A DNA stretch of 64,000 bases, taken from assembly GCA_958510875.1 (NCBI GenBank), contig CAUEHT010000001.1:992001-1056000 (forward strand), in the 5' to 3' direction. Shown piece after piece: positions 49,073-60,257 of this stretch; the first letter of the stretch is position 1, and each line of letters starts with the position of its first letter. Under the pieces are notes generated by a model. It saw only the letters and a list, made by a program, of their open reading frames with translations. It did not search any database and was not told where the DNA came from. This stretch comes from Endomychus coccineus. Taxonomy: Eukaryota; Arthropoda; Insecta; Coleoptera; Endomychidae. The position numbers were made by a program, and so were the translations under genes.

Positions 49073-51637
49073 AACTAAGCTGTTGTCTAAGTAAATAGAG
49101 TTTGTGGGGGGGGGTGGTTTTGGATTTGTTTTGACTTGAGTTGTCGCTAAGCGAGTGTGTCAATTTAATCGTTTCCGAACCTCGGACCTAATTAAAATTA
49201 ACATTTTAACATTTAACATTTTAACATTACGTTGTCCTGACGTGGCTGAAGGTATAGGGATCCGGAGTCAGTTCACTACAGGTTTCGACATGTTGGGGCT
49301 CTTCAGGTGGTTAGTTTAGATTACGAATATCTTTACAGGGGTTGCAATATGGCAGGTGATAGTGAAAACATACATTTTCATATTTTCTCACAACGAACAA
49401 TTGAGAGATAAAAAGTGTAGTCCAATGCCGGAAGTGGTATGGGCATGTGTCCTCGGAGTAGTTGTATCTGTTGTTCTGAGGGTTTTCCGTTGAGTGGGAG
49501 CATACTGACCTAACTCTGAACTGGCAATTGGAAGTTAAAAGTACTTAGATTCTGATTCGGTACATATTTTCTCGCCAGTCGTATTCTCCAATGTAGGAGA
49601 TTTCGACGAAAGCGGGTATATTTTGACAGGTCCTGCCCAAAACTTACTTTTTTCCTACTACCGCCAGCAAAGGAATAACGCTCGCCGTGCAGTGTTTGAA
49701 GTTAAATTTTACACACTAGTTCGTAAAATATATTCTTTACGCACTAGTGCGTAGAGTAACGTCAATAAGGCTAAAAAAATAATGGGTCTGGACATGCCAA
49801 AATATACCTGTTTTCGTCGAATTCTCTTAGTTTAGAGAATAGTACTGGCCAGAAAATTTGTATCGAATCAGACTCTACAAACTTTTAACTCCCAATTCCC
49901 ACCTCAAACCAATTTCGGAAAAGCCGTATCGTTTTGTATTTTCTATCTACGTAACGTGTGTTTTGTCAAATTTCGATGTCATCCTAGCCCTCGACAATAG
50001 CGGCCGGCGGTCGCCATGGCAATTGTGGTAATATATGTTGGCCGCCTCTCTCGGTCTTTACAAGATGCATCATTTCAGAAAAAATGTTCTATTTTGAAAG
50101 ATATATTTCACGGTAGTTAAACAAATTTGTTCGCAACTTGTGTGTAAAGCAACTTTTTTGAATCATGAATCATGAAACACTAGTAGTATACCCTTATTAA
50201 CGTCACTTTACGCACTGTTGCGTTTTTATGCAATAGTACGTAAAATTTATCTTTGTGAAGTGAAGTTAGTACTTCATGGGCAGTAGTAGGAAAATGTTTT
50301 TGAACATGCTAATCTAGGTATGTCTGAAAATGTTTGTACAACTTCAATAAATGAAATTAGTCGTAAACTATTGCAGTATTTTGCTCGGAAATGAGCATTT
50401 CTGAAAATATGCAATTGTTGATTGATAACAAACAATAACAACTGAATTACTTAAATATTTATTTTCTTGTTCGAACCCACAACGTATATAATGCAAAAAA
50501 TACTATCATGTCCACTATGTTCCAATCTAAAAAACTAATTTTTTTTTAAAAGGGGTCTTTATTTTATCGAAAGATATTGAGTCAATATAGGTCTTTGATA
50601 TATAAAAGAATGAACCCATATATTCAGTTGTCCCGGAAGTCGCCATTAGAGAAATAACCACCAAAAAGATTTTTTTTTTAATTCCAATTTATTGTACTAT
50701 GCATATACAAGACAATTGATGTTCATGTTTAGAAAACAAAATATGCGAGATCCTAGCAATTTGAAATAAGTATGAATAAGGACTTTAAGTTATTATCCTT
50801 AATTTCATATTAATGTGCCGGAACACGTCGATACGACACTGTACGTTGAAAAATTTACAAAAAAGTATACATAAAGGTGAATATGGGCTAATTGTGAAGG
50901 AAAACCAAATGTATACCCATTTCTGTAAGGAAATTTGTAGGGAAAAAAATGAACAAATAACAATTTGAATATTTAAATATTTATTTTCATGTTCGCTCCT
51001 CCAACGTATATAATGCAAGAAATACTATTATGTCCACTATGTTCTAATCTACAAAACAGATTTTTTTAGAAGTGTGGTCTCTATTTCATCGAAAGATATT
51101 GAGTCAAAATAGGTCTTTGATTTGTAAAAGCATGATCCCATATATTTAGTTGTCCCGGAAGTCGCCATTAGAGAAACAACCACCAAAAATATATTTCTTT
51201 AAAATTCTTGTTTATTGTAGTATACGTATTTGAGAAAATTACTGTTTATGTTCAGAAAACAATATATGTAAGATCCTAGCAATTTGAAATAAGTATGTAC
51301 ACGAGCTTTAAGTCATTATCGTGAATTTTGTATTAATGTCCCGGAACACGTCAATACATCACTGTACATTGCAAAATTTAAAAAAACGTATACATAAAAG
51401 TAAATATGCGCCAATTGTGAAGTAAAACCAAATGTATACCCATTTCTGTAAGGAAATGTATAGGGAAAAAAATGACCCAGAAGTCGTCGCTTGACATATA
51501 TATATGCTGTATTGGGTTGCCGGGATATACTCCGCGTTGTCGTAGATTGGTTTCGATAGAAACCGTTGATATGACGAAGGGGGAAGTGTCGTCTTACCAA
51601 CGATGTTCTATGTGGGGGAACATGCGCCCGTGAAGCT

Positions 51638-53005
51638 TTACCTTTTTGAAATGACTAAAGCTTGAACTATCTCTGTTCGATAGTCTTGGACCGATTGAGT
51701 TAGTGATCTAAACACAACGGTTGTGTATTGATTTGGGAGATTTCGTCTGATGTTTCGATTTTCGACGAAATCTGGGGGGATGGGGGCATTGGCAGCTGGT
51801 GTTATACAGCACCAGTTGAAGTTGGTTGCTTCAAAAGGCTCCTTGTATAGTTGGTAGCCGAATGCGGTTGCGATGCCGAATGTTGCAGTTGTTTCGGCAT
51901 TGAGCGCTGTGGGTGTAGCCTCACAGTTCACGCCTCTAACGTCGGGGCCATTGACCGGTGAAGGACGTAGAAGGATTGTCTGAGCTGATGAACCTGCTTC
52001 AGACGTCGAGAACATATCCACGGATGTTAGTTTGAAGGTGGATGTGCTCGCAAGGATGTTGGATACTAGTTTTAACAACGTAATGTTAAAACCGGTGTTC
52101 ATCGGGGAGTTGGGGAAGAGTTCGGCGTTAATGCCGGCGCCCTCTAACTGGGCTAGTGCTTCCTGACGCGGCTTTCGCAAGCGTTGAAAGTTCAGAAGGT
52201 TTGCGCTAGGTGCGTTCTGAGCTGGTACCATGGGGTAAGCGGGCTGCGGGAAGGGAACAACCTCATTGAAGGAGCCCTGGATCTGCAGAATTGGGACTCC
52301 GAGTGTCGGAATCTCCTCGTACAGATTGTGGGTAGCAGCGTCGATCATCCCGAAGGTAGCGGGGATGTTGCCGATGGCAACGACGGGAAGGGGGGGGGGG
52401 GAAGGCGGGATAGAGGGTTTGACCTCCAATCGTCTTTTTTTTCCCCAGTCCGTTGAGGAAGAGGCGGAGTGGCTCTGGGACGTTGAAGGGTGTCCCCTCA
52501 TACTTGGTTTGCAAGTTGAGTTCTGGATCAGTCATATCTTGATGAAGCTTTGACTTCAACGACGTGACCTTCAACCAGAGGAGAGCGTTGGAATAGTAAG
52601 CGAACATTTCAGGTGTCCACTCTTTTGACAGGTTGGGGTTGTCGATCATGACTTCCCGATATGTCATTGCGGTTATTTCTGGATATGCGACCAGATTAGG
52701 GGTAAACGTCGTATTTATGTTTACCTCTTGCACCACTTGTCTGCGTTGGAAAGCAGAGGTTTCGAGTGAAGTTGGCTTATCTATTATTTCGTCCTTCCTT
52801 GGGGGGGAGCGGAACTGGCAAGGCCACCGCGCGGTACCTGTTTGGCTAGAGGGGGCTTCTGCCTATTCTGCTGTGGAGCTTTGGTTTGGCTTGGGTTTCT
52901 GTCACCCTGGGCGGCTCGTGGATTCCGTTTATTTTCTGGTTTCCCGTGGTAGATGCCACGTTGAGCGGGGGCGGGGATGTTGTGTACTGAAACTTGGTCT
53001 GCCAT
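51638..53005 (-). pseudogene. Array gene copy 13, last direct copy (frameshifted at both poly-C tracts)
   Basis: The ATG is at 53005. Tract lengths are 7 and 12. Thr-to-Lys (GKKKTIGG, from a T run) is private. Its leader is cut at 53156-53172 by the inversion junction, so it lacks the upstream 0.4 kb that other copies have. Confidence 0.85.
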
Positions 53006-53155
53006 AACTAAGCTGTTGTCTAAGTAAATAGAGTTTGTGGGGGGGGGGGGGTGGTTTTGGATTTGTTTTGACTTGAGTTGTCGCTAAGCGAGTGTGTCAA
53101 TTTAATCGTTTCCGAACCTCGGACCTAATTAAAATTAACATTTTAACATTTAACA

Positions 53156-53744
53156 TTTTAACATTACGTTGTTAAAACTAGTATCCAACATCCTTGCGAG
53201 CACATCCACCTTCAAACTAACATCCGTGGATATGTTCTCGACGTCTGAAGCAGGTTCATCAGCTCAGACAATCCTTCTACGTCCTTCACCGGTCAATGGC
53301 CCCGACGTTAGAGGCGTGAACTGTGAGGCTACACCCACAGCGCTCAATGCCGAAACAACTGCAACATTCGGCATCGCAACCGCATTCGGCTACCAACTAT
53401 ACAAGGAGCCTTTTGAAGCAACCAACTTCAACTGGTGCTGTATAACACCAGCTGCCAATGCCCCCATCCCCCCAGATTTCGTCGAAAATCGAAACATCAG
53501 ACGAAATCTCCCAAATCAATACACAACCGTTGTGTTTAGATCACTAACTCAATCGGTCCAAGACTATCGAACAGAGATAGTTCAAGCTTTAGTCTTTTCA
53601 AAAAGGTAAAGCTTCACGGGCGCATGTTCCCCCACATAGAACATCGTTGGTAAGACGACACTTCCCCCTTCGTCATATCAACGGTTTCTATCGAAACCAA
53701 TCTACGACAACGCGGAGTATATCCCGGCAACCCAATACAGCATA
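53156..53744 (+). pseudogene. Inverted fragment of the array unit (C-terminal third of the gene plus 3' flank)
   Basis: The array reverses direction inside a 17 bp sequence (TTTTAACATTACGTTGT, 53156-53172) that occurs both in the leader and, inverted, inside the gene. The fragment then encodes the last ~150 residues of the array protein on the plus strand, with an intact stop ending at 53609 and one Ile-to-Phe change near the end (ALVFSKR). It stops at CAGCATA (53744), where normal units continue into a short (TA) run. Confidence 0.9.
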
Positions 53745-53769
53745 CAACGCCCGCGGAAACCTGAAGCAG

Positions 53770-53772
<3 letters not shown>
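53745..53772. other. Tail fragment of an (AT)n-ended element
   Basis: CAACGCCCGCGGAAACCTGAAGCAGAAC runs straight into (AT)n. It closely resembles the ~30 bp before the (AT)n at 55891, suggesting that both are 3' ends of one repeat family that terminates in an AT microsatellite. Confidence 0.4.

Positions 53773-53811
<39 letters not shown>
53773..53811. repeat. (AT)n microsatellite, 3' flank of the LINE
   Basis: About 19 AT units directly follow the poly-A tail of the LINE (minus strand). With the (TA)n at its other end, it marks the site where the LINE was inserted. Confidence 0.95.
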
Positions 53812-53812
<1 letters not shown>

Positions 53813-55572
53813 TTTTTTTTTTTTTTTACATTCAAACCTGGTCGGGGCTGCTGCGAGCTCCGACGACATCGCAGCAGTCGCGCCAGAAAAACCTAAAAGG
53901 CGGTTAACCGAAGCTACTCCTCCCCACCGGTCGGTAAGTAGCTTCAGGTTCCTAAATCGTGTGCCCTAAGTATTCTAATTGAACCCAGAATGACTGCCTT
54001 TTGCATCCGGTCTATCAAGATCTGCGCCGAGTTCCTACAGGCCGGAATGATCTTCAAGTTTGAACGCAGCGAAGACCGAATTCCGCCCAAAACACCGATG
54101 ATCAGAACCACTAATACGACCTTGTGGCCTGGGTATAGCGTGCGGAGCTCGAACAGGAGATCTTGATATTTTGTCCATTTTTCCTCCTCTTTCAAGACTA
54201 TGTTCTTCTCTGCCGGAGCGGAGAATTCGATGACATACATAGTCTTGATTAGTTTATCGAGGAGGACAACGTCAGGCCTATTTGCTTGTATGGACCTGAC
54301 GGTCGGAAACGGATAATTCCAGAAGATCTGGCATTTTTCGTTTCCGACAACGGACTCAATATCTCCTGGCATGTAAGGCAGCACCGGCTCTTGGTCTATT
54401 CCGTACGAGTGCCTTAGATGGTAATACAGCACCCGTAGGGCCGCATTATGGCGATGGGTGTACGCCGAGGCCGCTTTTGCCGGACATGCCGACAGAAGGT
54501 GGAAAAGCGTCTCAGGCACCTTTCGACAGGCCCTGCAGCTGACATCAGGGACCTGCACACCCATCACATTGCGGCGATAGACCAAGGTGTTAATTACGCC
54601 ATCTTGGCAAGCTGCGGTAAATCCCTCAGTCTCGGATGTAAGCCCGGCTGACCTTAGGTAGCCGAAGGTCAGCCTAGTTGACAAGCCGAGCGTTTCGATG
54701 TTTCGATAGAAAACACCGTGTATCGGCTTGTCAACATGCCGCCTGAGCGTAAGATCTTGCTCCGCGGCATTTATCTGGGCTTTCAGGCGAGAAGGTAGGA
54801 GCTCGAGGTTGCCCTCTAGTCGGCCTTCTCGACTGATCTGAAATTCGAGACCAAGTTCTTCCGCAGCTTTTTGTGCTGCCTTAACGATAAATGCCCCCAC
54901 TCCGGCCAATTCGTGACTTTTAACAAGGCACAGGAGGGGGTCCGAGCTCCTAAGAACTTTACAAGCTATACTCAGAACCACACTTCGATGCAGACCCTCC
55001 AGACTGAGGAGTCCCCTACCTCCCCGATGACGTGGGAGATAAATACGGGAAACGGACGATCTAGGATGCAAACTGTGATGGATATGCATCATTTTCCGGG
55101 TATCTTTATCGAGTCTATGCAGCTCATCGACCGTCCATTTCACCACTCCAAAAGAGTGGAGCAGGACTGGAACGGCAAGCATATTTGTTGCAGACACCTT
55201 GTTCCCACTCGAAAGTTCGGAAGACCAAATCTTTCGAACAAGGTTTCTGTATTTGCCGCGGAGAGCCACCTTTACCTGGGAAGCGTCATAATTAGGACGC
55301 TGTTCAATTCCCAGGTATCGATAGGTCTCTCCAGCATCGAGGTGTTTAAAGATGCTTCCGTCGGCAAGCTGCATATTCTCGTACACTTCCGGAGATCGTC
55401 CTCTCCTCAAATGAAACACTGCGCATTTGTCCAATCCCAACTCCATGCCTACGGCTCGTGTATATTCCTGAACCACATTGAGAGATTGATGGAGGTTCTT
55501 CTCCCCAGAGGCATAAAGTTTCAAATCATCCACGTAAAATAAATGGGTGATCTGATGCTTCCGGTCGTTCGG

Positions 55573-55573
<1 letters not shown>
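53813..55573 (-). mobile_element. 5'-truncated restriction-like-endonuclease LINE (R2/R4-like)
   Basis: The minus-strand element starts abruptly just before the reverse-transcriptase YVDD box at the edge of a (TA)n tract. It runs through an open frame and a ~110 bp 3' untranslated region, and ends in 15 A before (AT)n. Truncated 5' end, poly-A tail and insertion within a microsatellite are the signs of target-primed reverse transcription. Several RLE-type LINEs target simple repeats or rDNA, so (TA)n may be the preferred target. Confidence 0.85.
53944..55572 (-). pseudogene. LINE ORF: C-terminal reverse transcriptase, zinc knuckle and restriction-like endonuclease
   Basis: The frame is open from the truncation point (an in-frame TAA lies in the TA tract) to a stop at 53944, about 540 codons with no internal stop. 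It begins at RT motif C ([11 protein letters not shown]), continues with YLGIEQ and LPRHRGGRGLLSLE blocks typical of R2/R4-type LINEs, and carries a CX2CX8HX4C knuckle (CRACRKVPETLFHLLSAC). It ends with an endonuclease domain around RPDVVLLD and YVIEFSAP. The fingers and palm motifs A and B are missing, so the copy is dead. The lack of any disabling mutation in what remains suggests recent insertion. Confidence 0.85.

Positions 55574-55668
<95 letters not shown>
55574..55668. repeat. (TA)n microsatellite, 5' flank of the LINE
   Basis: About 47 TA units separate the truncated LINE from the near-palindromic element. Frames of alternating Ile-Tyr in this tract are meaningless. Confidence 0.95.
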
Positions 55669-55671
<3 letters not shown>

Positions 55672-55857
55672 GAACTGGATTCTCGGGTATTGATCCGCGT
55701 TGTGTGGTTTCGGTCCTCAAAACGCCTAGATTTTCCAGACTCTACGGTCGAATCACCTGAAGATGGCAAATGCGACTTTGCCGAAACGTCGTGAAATTGG
55801 TCCTTTTGAGGACCGAAACCACACAACGCGGATCAATACCCGAAAATCCAGTTCTAC
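55669..55857. repeat. 188 bp near-palindrome with CTGAAGA...CGAAAC core
   Basis: Arms 55669-55722 and 55804-55857 are inverted repeats of 54 bp with one mismatch. The 81 bp spacer contains CTGAAGA, a GGCAAA/TTTGCC stem and GAAAC (55757-55787). The motif resembles the hammerhead-type core seen in Penelope-like retroelements, and the whole could be an inverted pair of such ends. It is flanked by (TA)n on the left and, after ~30 bp, by (AT)n on the right. Confidence 0.7.
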
Positions 55858-55885
55858 ACATTACGTCCGCGAGAACCTAAGAAGA

Positions 55886-55888
<3 letters not shown>

Positions 55889-55959
<71 letters not shown>
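55889..55959. repeat. (AT)n microsatellite
   Basis: A pure AT dinucleotide run follows CGCGAGAACCTAAGAAGAAAC, the same kind of tail as at 53745-53772. Confidence 0.95.
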
Positions 55960-55962
<3 letters not shown>

Positions 55963-56600
55963 ATGTTCCGTATGGGGTACACGGCCCCCCGTTATGTACC
56001 CACGAAAAACAACCAATGTACATATCCGTCCTGAGCGGTTATGCACCAACTTTCGCGGGTGCCTAATGGGGCCCGGGGTACCCCATCGTGCGCACTCCCG
56101 TAACAAGTTGCCCCTCTATACACGTCATACATAAAAAAAGATGTATAATAATATATAATAATTTATTGCAAAAAAAAGTATATATATATATATATATATA
56201 AACAATGAATTACATTGGGTTTAGTTTCAACAGTAAAATTTCATTCAAAGATATACCTATACCTATAATGTTCCTTTGCAACAAGCGAAAACCCAAAGAA
56301 ACCATGAACGGTTGTATGTATATGGGTATAAAAATATTACAATATAATAGTATATTAGTGTTTGATGAAACAGTACCTAAACATGTGGTTGTTGTTAACA
56401 TATGCATCAGTAGTTTCTGCACAAGCAGAGAATCACAAAAGCATAAAGGTTTAAAGATAAAGGTTTGAAAATTGCGGTAAATATAAAATTATACAAATAT
56501 AAAATTCTAGAAATATAAAAATATAGAATAGATAAATGTTAAAATGTAATATGTAGGAAAGTAAAAATGTAAAAAATGGTATGAATGAGAGAAACTTCAA
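55960..56600. other. Non-coding, unassigned sequence
   Basis: A GC-richer stretch (55960-56110) contains GGGGTAC/GTACCCC inverted blocks. It is followed by AT-rich sequence, a short (TA)n at about 56178-56200 and A-rich sequence near 56460-56580 that may be the tail region of the LINE next to it. I see no supported gene. Confidence 0.4.
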
Positions 56601-56619
56601 CTGAGGGCAATAGGTTCAA

Positions 56620-58862
56620 TTATTTTGTGTATTTCTGTACGGTCAGATTGCAGTATGGACGATTTGAAATATTTTTTACTGTTAATAGTTTGTGGCTAAA
56701 CCAGTTGAAGATATTTTCCAAATCTTGTTCAATTTCTCTTTTCAGGTTCTTCCAAGAATCAGAAGAGTAGAGAATGGCTGTATCGTCGGCGAAGCTGTGA
56801 ATTATTCCAGACGATTTCTGGGTAAGCAAGTTATTGATGTATAATGAGAACAGTATTGGCCCAAGAACAGTTCCTTGGGGCACTCCATATGATACTTTAT
56901 TGTTTTACGATCTTTGAGGTAACTTTTAAAGAGTTCAAGTGCTACTCCTCTTATACCGGATCCCTTCAAAGCCTCGAATAACTGAGGGTGATCCACAGTA
57001 TCGAAGGACTTGGCGAGATCAAGAAAGACACAAATCGTGGGCTTTCTAGAGTCAATGCAGTGGTTTATTTCTCCACTTAACTTAGATGTGATACCGTTCG
57101 TTGATATTCCTGTACGAAACCCAAATTGTTGGTTCGATATAATGTGGTTTTTTTCGAAGAAATCATTTATTCTGCTTTTCAGTGATTTTTCGAATATTTT
57201 TGCAAATATGTTGATAGGAGAAATGGGTCTATAGTTGGCCACATCTTTCCTATCACCTTTTTTGTATATTGGACTAACTTGCTTTTTTGAAATTAGAAGG
57301 ACAAATTCCTGTTTTAAATATAACGTTGATTAAATGTTCTAGTAGGGGTGCTATTTCGTTATCAATCATTTTTATCGTCTCAGTTTTAATTGTGTCTTCT
57401 CCAGGGGACTAACCCGTTTTTAAATCCTTAATAATGGACTCAATTTCTTTTTTTTTTGACAGGAAATAAGTAGAATGATTTCTGAATCGACTGAAGTTCG
57501 GGTTTAGGTGATGAGGTTTTTTTTATCTTCTTTGCACGGTTTTCACCCACAGACGAATAGTGCTCATTGAAATAGTTGGCTGTCGTTAATGGTTCTCTTA
57601 TATCACCAGTTTTAGTTTTTATTTCTTTGATTGTGTTTTCATTGTTTTGTCCGCTTACTTGTTTAACTATCTTCCAGAGACTTTTTGTATTTTCCGATGT
57701 TTTTTCTATTTCATTTTGGAAATATTTAAATTTTACTTTTTGTATTATCTTATTTAATTTATTTCTGTATTTGGTATATTCATGTTTTTTTATGGGGTTG
57801 TTTGGGTCTAATTTATACTGTGTGTGTAATTCCTGTTTTGATTTTGTTGAGTTCATAACAGCTTCTGTGATCCAGTCTTTGCGTGGGTGTTGATGTTTTT
57901 TTTATTTTTACTTTACTTGTATTTTGTCGAATAAGCCGCTGTATATTGCTTGTTAGGTGATTAGATAGGAATTCAGAGTCTATGGAGGAGTAGAAAAGAT
58001 GCCAGTTGTTGGCTTTCATGTCCTTTTTTAGGTTATTATAATTAATGAAGTGTTTGTATTTTTTGTTTAATGCAGAATTTTTTTCATATTGTTTTTTGGT
58101 ACCCCCAAGTATGGTTTTGTGGTTATTGATACCGGTGCTATAGGTTAAAGATATGCAGTTATTTTGTATATCTTGCTTTGACTTCAAAAATATGTGATCA
58201 ATGCAACTGGTCGATTCACCCTGGAAATTTGTTACTGCATTTATAATAGACACAAAATTATACTCACCCGTTATATCTAAATATTTACTGACATTCTCAT
58301 CATTTTCTTCCTTAAAAATGTTCAAATTTACATCCCCAACTAAGTAGTGATAGTCAACTGATACTGTTTTTGTTTGTTCCAGATATGACCGTAAAGCAGT
58401 CAAAAATTCTGTTTTATCTCCAGCCGGAGATCTATAGATGGCAGTGACTAGCACATGTTTGGTTTTGGATATTTTTGCATTTATTTCTATAACTTTGCAT
58501 GGCCCTATATGCACAATTCTTGATGTACATTCCAGTTCCTTTTTGATAAATACAACAACTCCATCATTCTTATTGAAGTTTCCCTCATTGTATAGTACGT
58601 TATAATTTTCCAGCTTGTGACAATCTAGATCATGTATTTTGAAGGTTTCTGTCAGTACTATCATCTCAATATTGTACTTAATTTCTTTTAAATGCACTTT
58701 GTATTCATCAAGATTTTTATTTATACTTTGGATATTCTGATGTAATATTCTGAAACAATTTTTTGGGCTAAATTGGCCTAAATGGTTATTTACCTCAGAT
58801 ATATCAGTGCACTCTTTTGTGTTGATGGGATCATAATTAAAATCTCTAATAAGCTGGTCCAT
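56620..58862 (-). pseudogene. LINE ORF2: apurinic-type endonuclease and reverse transcriptase, multiply frameshifted
   Basis: The ATG is at 58862. The first open part (to 57813) is the endonuclease, with ILHQNIQSI, LTET, AIYRSPAGD, LVGDVNLN and SCIDHIF. A linker follows in another frame (57856-57440, KYRNKLNKIIQKVK and NTKSLWKIVK). The RT fingers and palm are in 57242-56802, with NYRPIS, QQFGFR and motif A VFLDLAKSFDTVDH. A last frame (56883-56620) holds GTVLGPILFSLYINNLL and the catalytic FADDTAILYS. At least three frame changes separate the pieces, so no protein can be made. Confidence 0.85.
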
Positions 58863-59059
58863 TATGTTGTACTGTAGGAGATGTATGAAGCTAGGCTAAG
58901 ACAGTTACAAATAGAAAATTTCATTTACAAAAAGAGAGACAATTTATTTTTTATTTTTATCCAGGGATGATGATCCGGATCTGGACATTAGAACGATAAA
59001 GAGAAAGAGTATATTAGAACGTAGAATGTAACACTAAAACATAAGATTTTACTCTGTTC

Positions 59060-59885
59060 TTATTTCTGAAATGAACTGACTGAGCGAAGTTTCCTAGGTT
59101 GGTTTTCTACTTGCCTTCCTTTTTTTCCTTCAATATAGGATGGTTTCTGAGTGGTGTCTTGCTTATTGTCCTTGATAACTGGGGAGTGTTGGGCAGGAAT
59201 GTGGTTCTCTGGATTCTGCTCTCTGTTCAAGTACGTTGGAGTGGATGGGACACTTTCTCCTTTTTTTTCTAAATTGAAGTCGTCTTCTTCTGTAGCTTGC
59301 AGTTCGAAAATCTCTGCCGGCGTATATACTAGGTGGTCCAATATCAATTTGTTTCCTTTGATAAAACAGTTCTTATAACGTTGACCCTTCAATTCACGAG
59401 CAAGATAATGTTTTAGTATTTTGTACTCCTCTCTCTGGGTGGGGGTTAAATCATTTCCAATTGAAATGTTGTGACCTTTGAGTTTTTTGCAATTTTTCAG
59501 AATCGTTCTTTTCTTGAGATTAGATATTAGTTCAAGTATCAGTGGAGCTGTTTCCGTCTTTCCCAGAGAGTAAAAATTGTTGATATCACTTTCTTGTAGT
59601 TTGACCCCTGTAAGTGACGTGATTTGGCTACAAATAAACTCCAATGTTATTTCTACAGGTCGCTTATTGAAACCAAAAATTATTAAGTTATTATTTCTGT
59701 TATTTCGTTCTAGGGTTTCAATTTTTGATTTGAGCAACTGGTTTTCTGCTTCTAATTGACGAACTCTGTTATTTTGTTCTGCAATTTTTAGTAAGAGTCT
59801 TGCTTCACTCGTCTATAGTATTTTTCAGCTCACTTCTATTCCTCTGTATCTCTTCTAAAATCTTATTCAATGTTACTTCACTCAT
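59060..59885 (-). pseudogene. LINE ORF1: coiled coil plus RRM-like RNA-binding protein, one frameshift
   Basis: The ATG is at 59885. The first ~24 codons run to a stop near 59810; shifting frame there continues a coiled coil (RQLEAENQLLKSKIETLE). An RRM-like domain follows, opening with NNLIIFGFN and containing APLILELISNLKKRTILKNC. A Lys/Gln/Pro-rich tail completes the protein. This architecture is usual for ORF1 nucleic-acid chaperones of APE-type LINEs. The downstream frame of 225 codons has no further stop. Confidence 0.75.
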
Positions 59886-60180
59886 TCTAATAATTGCGAG
59901 TGAATGAGCTCTCGTGTATGGATAGCTTTAGAGAGGTATATCTCGAATGTATCAGCTGACAAAAAGTGTAACTTTTTCTGGTATCAACTGCTACAGGTTA
60001 ATAATGATTTCGGTAGGGTTATGATCTTTTATCAAACTTATCTATTGTGTACTTGATGTAATCGACTAACTTTTCCTTGTAATTTGATTATTGTAATGTT
60101 ACATACCGATGGTCAATTGCATATCCATTTTGAGCCTAGTTTCACACTGTTTTGAGGGTTTTATCGAGAATATTTCGATA
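59886..60180. other. Unassigned sequence, possibly LINE 5' untranslated region
   Basis: No gene is seen. The boundary between the LINE leader and flanking sequence is not recognisable without another copy. Confidence 0.3.
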
Positions 60181-60257
60181 CTACACTGATGCATCACAAC
60201 ACTTCGATTGATAAATATAACTTATATTTATTGAAATTAGATACATTAAATTCTCTT

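Larger units (their letters stand above)
40093..50015. repeat. Higher-order repeat copy B (~9.92 kb)
   Basis: This is a direct duplicate of the preceding block. Known differences are confined to simple repeats: two extra bases in a (TA) run at about 41571, and the second poly-C tract of copy 12 (12 bases against 10 in copy 9). The right edge lies before 50628, where the private TTATCCCGG variant is absent. Confidence 0.82.
6066..53172. repeat. Tandem array of a ~3.94 kb unit, 13 direct copies
   Basis: Taking TTCGGTACAT as the start of the unit, full or nearly full units begin at 6066, 10012, 13951, 17895, 21830, 25762, 29708, 35697, 39630, 45621 and 49556 (periods 3932-3946 bp for intact units). 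Two extra short units of 2049 bp are inserted after 33535 and 43459. Copies are nearly identical; most differences are homopolymer lengths and single bases. In plus-strand order each full unit holds a MITE-like segment, two diverged ~520 bp direct repeats, and one minus-strand gene of about 1.37 kb with its leader. The left edge is sharp against unrelated sequence at 6066; the right edge is an inversion junction. Confidence 0.95.
56601..59885 (-). mobile_element. Decayed APE-type LINE (Jockey/CR1/L2-like), ORF1 and ORF2 remnants
   Basis: ORF1 (59885-59060) and ORF2 (58862 down to about 56600) are in the usual order on the minus strand, about 197 bp apart. ORF2 is interrupted by several frameshifts and stops. 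It ends shortly after the RT catalytic box, so the 3' part of the reverse transcriptase is missing or unrecognisable. The clade call rests on the look of the endonuclease and RT blocks. Confidence 0.8.

Noticed and set aside
54871..55542. 223-codon plus-strand frame opposite the LINE
   Set aside because: It is the antisense of a clear reverse transcriptase/endonuclease frame and has no recognisable domain.
55757..55787. Full hammerhead ribozyme annotation
   Set aside because: The core letters fit, but an unpaired base at the foot of stem II and no definable stem III or cleavage site leave it unproven; kept only as a motif.
55521..56106. Frames of alternating Ile and Tyr
   Set aside because: They are translations of (TA)n microsatellites.
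56210..56468. Opposing 70- and 87-codon frames
   Set aside because: Both are weakly coding, overlap each other, and lie in AT-rich sequence beside a dead LINE with no promoter or homology visible.
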